Positions 58,472-64,000 of a DNA stretch of 64,000 nucleotides are shown here, in pieces (the first letter of the stretch is position 1; the number at the start of each line of letters is the position of its first letter). The DNA comes from Pseudoalteromonas marina. GTDB taxonomy: Bacteria; Pseudomonadota; Gammaproteobacteria; Enterobacterales; Alteromonadaceae. Where the stretch lies: NCBI RefSeq assembly GCF_000238335.3, contig NZ_AHCB03000012.1, positions 62,001 to 126,000 on the forward strand, given 5' to 3'. A program made the position numbers and the translations under genes. The notes under the pieces were generated by a model, which ran no database searches, was not told the origin of the DNA, and saw only the letters and a list, made by a program, of their open reading frames with translations.

Positions 58472-59164
58472 ATGGATATAGTAATTAATAAGGAACAGCT
58501 CCCTGAGTTTGCAAAGCAGCACTTTGGGCACTTGTATAATCGTCTAGGTGAAGGGATTTATAGCTCTCATGAGACATTGAAAGAAGGGGATGTTTACCTC
58601 TTAGGCCTGAACCCCGGTGGTAGTGGTCACACAAAACTAGGCGAATTCATGAATAATACGCTTACTCGCACCAGAAATTCTTATTTAGATGAAAGTTGGA
58701 AAAATGGTCAAAGCGAATATGCGCAAGGCGCGGCTCCACTTCAAAAGCGAATTCAAGGTTTACTACCGGGCATAAATCAAAATGTAGCTGATGTATGTGC
58801 TAGCAATTTGATTTTTACAACATCTAAGTCTTCGCAAGATAGCAATTTTAATTTTGGTTTCGCTGGTACGTTTTGGCCTTTTCATCAAGCTGTTATAGAA
58901 ATAGTAAAGCCAAAAGTTATTTTAACCTTTGGAAATGCAAAGCATTTATCGCCCTTTGGCTTTTTAAAATCAATGTATTACGATGAAAATAATTCAGATA
59001 CTTTTGAAGCGATTCACGCAGAACATGGTACGTGGAAGTGTTATGGATTCAAAACTAATTTCAATGGTAGGCAGACGGCTATTATAGGTTTACCACACCT
59101 AAGTTATTACAACCCAAATAAAGAAAAGATCTTAGAGTGGATTCGGAATTTTTCTGGATTATAA
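58472..59164 (+). CDS. Uracil-DNA-glycosylase-superfamily-like protein
   Basis: A 230-residue single-domain protein. GLNPGG at 45-50 fits motif 1 of the UDG fold, and LPHLSYYNP near the C-terminus fits the motif-2 loop with its histidine; VILTFGNAKHL is the usual strand between. It lacks the four-cysteine iron-sulfur pattern of family 4/5 enzymes. It may recognise or excise modified bases, or bind nucleotides. Lone gene just outside the right inverted element; AAAGGA precedes the ATG. Confidence 0.65.
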   Translation: MDIVINKEQLPEFAKQHFGHLYNRLGEGIYSSHETLKEGDVYLLGLNPGGSGHTKLGEFMNNTLTRTRNSYLDESWKNGQSEYAQGAAPLQKRIQGLLPGINQNVADVCASNLIFTTSKSSQDSNFNFGFAGTFWPFHQAVIEIVKPKVILTFGNAKHLSPFGFLKSMYYDENNSDTFEAIHAEHGTWKCYGFKTNFNGRQTAIIGLPHLSYYNPNKEKILEWIRNFSGL

Positions 59165-59215
59165 ATCATCAAATCAGCACTGCATTTTTATCAGTGCTTC
59201 CTTTCTATTAATTTT

Positions 59216-59253
59216 AAAAGCTACGCATTTCGCGCGAGCAAGCTGAGCGCCTA
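59216..59253 (-). repeat. REP element, inverted
   Basis: Minus strand: GTAG-G, then GCGCTCAGC-TT-GCTCGCGC-type stem and AAATGC-GTA-GCTTTT. Confidence 0.75.
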
Positions 59254-59350
59254 CAAGTGTTTAGTTGGGCTTCGTAGCGTTAGTTTGAATAATGCGACAT
59301 GTACCTGTTTTTAATGTATAAAGCTTACATTGTTATTATAGGAATTCATC

Positions 59351-60226
59351 ATGGATGATTTATTAAACCAAGGCCTTAGCCTTTTAGTTATTATTGGTAG
59401 TGTTTATTTATTACTAGGTGTTTTGTTTGTTAAAATATGGCTTCATCAAAAAAATGCAAAGCTGCCTGTAGATCGCAAAAAACTTAAACGTGTTGCTGCG
59501 CAAACATTAAATGAACAAGTTAATGACAAGATTGTTGAGGTAATAGGCCTGATTTCTTTATCTGCTTTGATAGTCACCATGCCTTTTGCAATTAAAGGGA
59601 TTGCTGAAATGTTTGCTAGTGGCAAGGTTAATTATTTCCTAATTACTTTGATTATTTTAGGTTTAGCTTATGTAGCAAGAAAGCTGTGGGTAAAATCTAA
59701 TCACTTAATAAAGCTAAAACTTGGGCGTGATGCCGAATTAGCAGTTGCCTCTGAACTTATAGAACTTCAGTCACATGGATACCAAGTATTTCATGATATA
59801 CAAGCTGATGGTTTTAACATTGATCATTTAGTGGTGGGGCCAAATGGTATTTTTGCTATTGAAACCAAAGGCAGGCACAAGCGAATAAAAGACGACATTA
59901 ATTACAAAGTTAAATTTGAGAATAATCATTTAGCCTTTCCCTCTTGGTTTGAAAGCAAGCCGCTAGAACAAGCCCAAAATCAGGCTAATTGGGTGAACAA
60001 ATGGTTACAAGAGGCAACGGGTTTTAATACCCAGGTTATACCGGTGTTGTGTTTTCCTGGTTGGTTTATAGAGCTTAAACAGCGTCCAAACTTTCCTATT
60101 GTTTCGCACAAACAATTAGTGAAAACAATTCTTTCTATGCGACAAGTAAACTTAAGCCAAGAGCAGCAGCGTGCTATTTGTTATCAAGTAGTTCAGCGCT
60201 CATTGCATGAAAGCAAAGCAATTTAA
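59351..60226 (+). CDS. Membrane-anchored NERD-domain protein
   Basis: A 291-residue protein with hydrophobic helices at about 8-28 and two at about 63-110 (LISLSALIVTMPFAIKGIA, YFLITLIILGLAYVA). A cytoplasmic nuclease-related NERD domain follows: GRDAELAVASELIELQSHGYQVFHDI, NIDHLVVGPNGIFAIETKG with the D...E-x-K catalytic pattern, and QAQNQANWVNKWL. NERD domains resemble PD-(D/E)XK nucleases. GGAATTC lies before the ATG. The position in this accessory region suggests a DNA-processing or defence role. Confidence 0.85.
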   Translation: MDDLLNQGLSLLVIIGSVYLLLGVLFVKIWLHQKNAKLPVDRKKLKRVAAQTLNEQVNDKIVEVIGLISLSALIVTMPFAIKGIAEMFASGKVNYFLITLIILGLAYVARKLWVKSNHLIKLKLGRDAELAVASELIELQSHGYQVFHDIQADGFNIDHLVVGPNGIFAIETKGRHKRIKDDINYKVKFENNHLAFPSWFESKPLEQAQNQANWVNKWLQEATGFNTQVIPVLCFPGWFIELKQRPNFPIVSHKQLVKTILSMRQVNLSQEQQRAICYQVVQRSLHESKAI

Positions 60227-60227
60227 A

Positions 60228-60263
60228 CGCTTCGCTTTTCACTTCAGCAAGCTTTGCGCCCAC
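60228..60263 (-). repeat. REP-like element, degenerate, inverted
   Basis: Minus strand GTGGGCGC then AAAGC-TT-GCTGAAG, and AAAGC-GAA-GCGTTT; the tetranucleotide and stem are weakened. Confidence 0.55.
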
Positions 60264-60387
60264 AGAGCAATTAATCATTGTATTTATAATTTAATAACAA
60301 TGACATTTTAGTTATTTTTAGCGTTAGCCCTAGTGTGAGTTTTGTTTTTTAAGTATTGTTGTTTAACTATTATGCTGGGCTAATTTA

Positions 60388-61455
60388 ATGAAAATAAAAA
60401 CACGTCATTTATTGTTGTTGGCTGTGGTGTTGCTGGTTTTACACTTTTTTTATAAACCAAATACCGCTGTGGTTGAAGTAAATAACTATACGCACAAAGC
60501 TGAAAATGCTGAGAGTTATACGCATGTGTATACTACTGAAACCGTTAATTATAAGCGTGTTGATAATGTAGCCAGTAAAGTAAAAGCTCAGCCAAAACCT
60601 GCCCCAGTGCAGCAAAATAGTTGTGAGTTGATTCATGACCCTGAAGAACTTGAATACGCGCAAAGTGAGCTGTCGCAGTTAAACGATAATCTCGATTTTA
60701 CAGCCGAACAATTTGATATTGGCCCTTACACCTCTGTTAATTTAATTACCCCTAATGTAAATGACGATTATCATAAAACGCTGCGTATTCGTTTATTTGA
60801 AGCATACGAAAAGTATCAAAACTTATTTGGTTTATACCCCGACAAACCCATTTTAATGAACTTGGTTGTACTACCTAATAATTATTACGACGATTATGTG
60901 TCGCGCTTTGGGGCTTTACCAAGCAACAATGCGGGGATTTACTTTGGTAAAAATAATACGGCGTTGGTGAGGTTTGACCCGGCCGATCCGCAAAGTAGTT
61001 TACGCGTAGCAATTCACGAGGCTATGCATGTTATTAATTTTAATTTAATTGGTATTACCCCTAGTTGGTTAAACGAGGGAATAGCTGAGATTTTTGAAAA
61101 TACGCTGATTTATAAAACTAACCGAACTATTGCTATTCCTACCTACCGTGTACGCCGGACGTATATGGAGTTTAGGTCGTTAATTGATTCAGAGGCGTTG
61201 TGGGAGCAGCAGTCTTACCGAAACGATTTATATGCAAATGCGAATAATTGGTTGGCGTTTTATATTCAGCATAAGCAGGGCAGAAGGGTGTTAAAGGCGA
61301 TTGTGCAGGCTGAGGCTAAAAACCCGTGCAATACGCTTGATAATGAGGTGATTTTAAATGCGCTTTCTACCTATTTTATAGATTACGAGCAGGCGTATTT
61401 AGTGTGGTTAAAGGCATCGCAGCAGGTTGAGGGCGAGTTTATTCCTGTTTATTAA
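60388..61455 (+). CDS. Membrane-anchored gluzincin-type metalloprotease-like protein
   Basis: A 355-residue protein with an N-terminal signal-anchor (RHLLLLAVVLLVLHFF). A linker, then a zinc-protease-like domain with HEAMH (210-214) and the third ligand in SWLNEGIAE (E230), a gluzincin arrangement as in DUF1570-type proteins. A single cysteine pair (C in NSCELI and in NPCNTL) may form a disulfide. Predicted periplasmic peptidase; the substrate is unknown. Monocistronic between repeats. Confidence 0.75.
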   Translation: MKIKTRHLLLLAVVLLVLHFFYKPNTAVVEVNNYTHKAENAESYTHVYTTETVNYKRVDNVASKVKAQPKPAPVQQNSCELIHDPEELEYAQSELSQLNDNLDFTAEQFDIGPYTSVNLITPNVNDDYHKTLRIRLFEAYEKYQNLFGLYPDKPILMNLVVLPNNYYDDYVSRFGALPSNNAGIYFGKNNTALVRFDPADPQSSLRVAIHEAMHVINFNLIGITPSWLNEGIAEIFENTLIYKTNRTIAIPTYRVRRTYMEFRSLIDSEALWEQQSYRNDLYANANNWLAFYIQHKQGRRVLKAIVQAEAKNPCNTLDNEVILNALSTYFIDYEQAYLVWLKASQQVEGEFIPVY

Positions 61456-61469
61456 AGTGTGTTAGTTAT

Positions 61470-61667
61470 TTATAAGCGTAATGCACAAAGAGAAGCGAAT
61501 GAGGAGTAAATGAGAAGAGCAAAGCTACTTGATTTAAGTTATTGGTTTTCATAACGAGTCATTTAATTACTACTCTAAAAGCGGAGCGTCTCTAAACCTC
61601 TTTGTGAATAATGGGGTTTTAGGGCTTTAATGCACAAAGAGAAGCGAATGAGAAGAAAATGAGTAGT
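61470..61667. repeat. Repeat array 4: A-type units
   Basis: Two unit-A copies at about 61478-61530 and 61570-61660: CTAAAAGCGGAGCG, CTCTTTGTGAATAAT, GCACAAAGAGAAGCGAATGA. No REP or C unit here. Confidence 0.85.
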
Positions 61668-61837
61668 CAAAGCGCGAAGTAAAATTGCATCTACAAATAT
61701 TTAAATTACGGTTGCCTATAATTTAAAAAGCGGTGTTGCTTGCAAAACAATGAGGCAATTAATGCCATTAATCGCCTCATTGAATGAGGCAATTAAATCA
61801 TATAGACTGAAGTTAACTAACTTAAGGGCTAAAGACT
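61668..61837 (+). promoter_or_regulatory. Left flank of the fic gene with TGAGGCAATTAA sites
   Basis: Begins CAAAGCGCGAAGTAAAATTG. Three copies of TGAGGCAATTAA or its complement lie at 61751-61762, 61768-61779 (inverted) and 61785-61796, just before the fic ribosome site; they look like an operator. The whole flank, about 90 bp plus one site, is repeated at 63641. Confidence 0.65.
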
Positions 61838-62935
61838 ATGTGGATATGGCAACAACAAAACTGGCCAAACTTTACGTGGGATTATGCGTCGCTTGCTCCC
61901 TTACTAAGTGAACTTTCATATAACCATGGCTTATTAGTGGGCCGTATGGGCGTGCAAAGTGCCCATCAAAAGCAGCAAGCTCTTGATACTTTATTAGCAA
62001 ATATTATTCACTCTAGTGCGATTGAGGGCGAAAAGCTTAATGCATTTTCGGTTCGCTCTTCGCTCGCTAAAAAGCTCAATATTAACGAAAAGCCTTATCC
62101 CACAACTGTGCAAAGCGACAATCTTGCAGAAATTATGCTTGATGCAATAACTAACACAGATTCAGCGCTTGGTTTAGAAAGGGTGCTTAACTGGCATCGT
62201 TTATTATTTGCAGATGAGCAAAGCTTGTTTACTAATATTGAGGGCGGCCAGTTGCGTGGCGGTGAGCCAATGCAGGTGGTATCAGGGCGTTTAGATAAAC
62301 CGGTATTACATTTTACAGCGCCACCTAAAAAGTTAGTAAACAAAGAGCTGTCGCTTTTTTTTGATTGGTTCAACACCACGCAAAACGATCCACAAATAGA
62401 CCCTTTTATTCGTGCTGCTATTGCACACTTGTGGTTTGTAACAATACATCCGCTTGAAGATGGTAACGGGCGCATAACACGTCTTATAACCGACCTGGCT
62501 TTAGCACAAAAGTATGCAGAGTCTATTCGGTTTTATGCTATGTCGGTGGCTATTTTAGACGATCGAAAAAGCTACTACGAGGTGCTAGAGGCCACGCAGC
62601 GTGGCGGGCTTTGTATAACACAGTGGATTAAATGGTTTTTAAATACGCTTAATAATGCGATACACCATACGCTTAAAAATATTGAGCAAACAGTTTTAAA
62701 AACTAATTACTGGGCAAGTAAAGAGCAAACAAAACTAAGTGAGCAACAAGTAAAAGTAATTAATAAATTACTCGATGGCCAATTTGAGCACGGAATTAGT
62801 GCCAGTCAGTATCAAAAGGTAGCTAAAGTCAGTCGTGCGACTGCCACACGGCATTTAGCCGATTTACAAACATTAGGTTTCATAACAAAAACAGCTGCCG
62901 GTGGGCGCAGTACACGTTACACAGTTGCTCAATGA
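61838..62935 (+). CDS. Fic-family protein with DUF4172-type N-terminus and winged helix
   Basis: A 365-residue protein. The N-terminal segment MWIWQQQNWPNFTWDYASL is DUF4172-like. An inhibitory helix S59-x3-E63-G64 (SSAIEGE) precedes the Fic core with H204 in HPLEDGNGRITR, close to the consensus for AMP transfer (Leu for Phe). A C-terminal winged helix (about 305-365, ISASQYQKVAKVSRATATRHLADLQ) could bind DNA. Fic proteins attach AMP to target proteins; those with an own inhibitory helix are self-restrained. The stop codon is part of a TGAGGCAATTAA repeat. Confidence 0.9.
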   Translation: MWIWQQQNWPNFTWDYASLAPLLSELSYNHGLLVGRMGVQSAHQKQQALDTLLANIIHSSAIEGEKLNAFSVRSSLAKKLNINEKPYPTTVQSDNLAEIMLDAITNTDSALGLERVLNWHRLLFADEQSLFTNIEGGQLRGGEPMQVVSGRLDKPVLHFTAPPKKLVNKELSLFFDWFNTTQNDPQIDPFIRAAIAHLWFVTIHPLEDGNGRITRLITDLALAQKYAESIRFYAMSVAILDDRKSYYEVLEATQRGGLCITQWIKWFLNTLNNAIHHTLKNIEQTVLKTNYWASKEQTKLSEQQVKVINKLLDGQFEHGISASQYQKVAKVSRATATRHLADLQTLGFITKTAAGGRSTRYTVAQ

Positions 62936-63062
62936 GGCAATTAAATGGCTATTTGACTCATTGATTGAGGCAAATAGGTGTGTTTAAGTTAAACGAGTAG
63001 TGCTGAATGCTTTAATTAAAGCGAAAGGTAAACTTTCGTCCATAATTTAAAAGCTTTGCTTT
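62936..63062 (+). repeat. Right flank of the fic gene
   Basis: From the TGAGGCAATTAA at the stop codon, through a second TGAGGCAAATA (about 62966), to AAAAGCTTTGCTTTT. This segment is repeated almost intact at 63723-63855. Confidence 0.75.
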
Positions 63063-63640
63063 TAGGGCTTTAATGCACAAAGAGAAGCGAATGAGGAGTA
63101 AATGAGAAGCCAAGTGATGGTGTTAAGTGATCTTTTTATTACCACAGAGCACACCGAGGCGCTTCGCGCTACACAGAGAAAACATTAGTAATGTTAGTTA
63201 CTTCTCCGCATCTTTTTTCTTAACTTTTGGTGCTGAAACAATCACGTTTCAACCCCCGTAAAAGCGTTGCTTTTAAACGCCAGCAAGCTGCGCGTCTACC
63301 AGTAAATTGAACCTCTTTTTGAATAATAGGCTTTTAGGGCTTTAATGAACAAAGAGAAGCGAATGAGGAGTAAATGAGAAGCCAAGCCATTTGATTTATT
63401 GGTTTTTTAATCACGAGTCACTTAATCACTTCTCTAAAAGCGCAGCGTCTCTTACCCTCTTTGTGAATCATTGGTTTTAAAGATGTAATGCACAAAGGGA
63501 AGCGAATGAGAAGCCAGAGTGAATAGGGCTACTTTTAGCTTGGTTTTGTAGACGTAGAGCTTGCTCACGTTAGAAGCGCAGCTTCTTGCTAAAAAATAAA
63601 TATCACCACAGAGTACACCGAGGCGCTTACGGTTAAAAAT
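63063..63640. repeat. Repeat array 5: A-C-REP units
   Basis: Unit A at about 63070 and again at about 63310-63370 and 63435-63510, unit C at about 63140-63245, inverted REP at 63259-63299, direct REP from GTAG at 63548, and a truncated unit C at about 63600-63625. No gene; a 63-codon frame here is a repeat by-product. Confidence 0.88.
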
Positions 63641-63855
63641 CAAAGCGCGAAGTAAAATTGTGTCTGCGGATGTTTAAATTACAGTTTCCTATAATTTCAA
63701 AGCGGTAGTGCAAGCAAAATAATGAGGCAATTAACCCTACCATTTGCCTCATTTTATGAGGCAAATAGCGGTGTTTAAGTTTAACGAGTAGTGCTTGATG
63801 TTTTAATTAAAGCGTAAGGTAAACTTTGTTTCATAATTAAAAGCTTCGCTTTTCG
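63641..63855. repeat. Gene-less copy of the fic flanks (empty or excised form)
   Basis: The first 80-90 bp match the left flank of fic from 61668, then one TGAGGCAATTAA at 63723, then about 130 bp match the right flank from 62933 on (including GTGTTTAAGTT and ACGAGTAGTGCT). The junction is at the repeat present on both sides of fic, as expected from deletion between direct repeats or from an ancestral empty unit. Confidence 0.8.
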
Positions 63856-64000
63856 CGCAAGCAAGCTTTGCGCCTACGGTGTTTGTTGCAAGCGCTGGTA
63901 TTTAATTACTGATCTTGAGCTTGCTCACGTTAGAAGTAAAGTTTCCCATTATTAAGCACAATCACTACCTCTAAAAGCGGAGCGTCTCTTACCCTCTTTG
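63840..64000. repeat. REP elements and start of a further unit A
   Basis: Inverted REP at 63840-63877 (minus strand GTAG-G then GCGCAAAGC-TT-GCTTGCGC), a 5'-truncated REP at about 63911-63946, and unit A beginning CTCTAAAAGCGGAGCG at about 63969, running off the window. Confidence 0.8.

Noticed and set aside
63452..63643. 63-codon open frame on the minus strand
   Set aside because: It spans unit A, REP and unit C repeats; no ribosome site and no protein-like composition.

Overview
The window looks like chromosome of a marine gammaproteobacterium of the order Alteromonadales, most probably Pseudoalteromonas. This is inferred from the AT-rich base composition, the protein sequences, a long-form isocitrate lyase next to malate synthase G, and a thermostable-hemolysin operon. 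No rRNA, tRNA or CRISPR array was seen.

The first half (1-36.7 kb) is mostly core metabolism. It starts with a partial SAM methyltransferase, then sbcD-sbcC (DNA end and hairpin processing), two small membrane-anchored paralogues, a secreted M1 peptidase with a DUF6702 partner, a HAD phosphatase and a YeeN-type YebC protein. The glyoxylate-shunt genes glcB and aceA are divergent. An S9 peptidase, a GH3 lipoprotein with pxpA, and a diguanylate cyclase follow. From 22.8 to 30.9 kb runs a tightly overlapping ten-gene operon: T_hemolysin protein, acyl/AMP ligase, heme-oxygenase-like diiron oxidase, SDR, TPR protein, two-component system, cupredoxin, FTR1-like membrane protein and outer-membrane barrel. 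It resembles an uncharacterised small-molecule pathway with its own regulation and possible metal supply. A cold-shock gene, a solute-binding protein and the nucleoside salvage genes (udk-nupC divergent from deoB-deoD) complete this half.

From 36.7 kb on, genes (NTF2-like and TPR proteins, katG, ybiT, two solute-binding proteins) are separated by long modular repeat arrays. One unit has the structure of REP elements: GTAG followed by a bulged hairpin. A REP-associated tyrosine transposase (RAYT) lies inside these arrays at 44.4 kb. Two further units, called A and C here, carry long inverted repeats and travel with the REPs.

From 48.8 kb the window is accessory and defence-like. A methyltransferase overlaps an HNH nuclease fused to a UmuD/LexA-type S24 peptidase. 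A three-gene ABC-3C (Lamassu-like) operon (DUF4297 nuclease, winged-helix middle component, SMC-like ATPase) converges on a PLD-SF2 helicase-DUF3427 protein. This 7.3 kb block is bracketed by an inverted pair of about 215-bp elements whose hairpins show paired base changes. Then come a uracil-DNA-glycosylase-like protein, a NERD nuclease-domain protein, a gluzincin and a Fic protein. About 0.7 kb past fic lies a gene-less copy of its two flanks joined together, apparently an excision scar or empty form. All functional statements rest on motif reading, without database searches.
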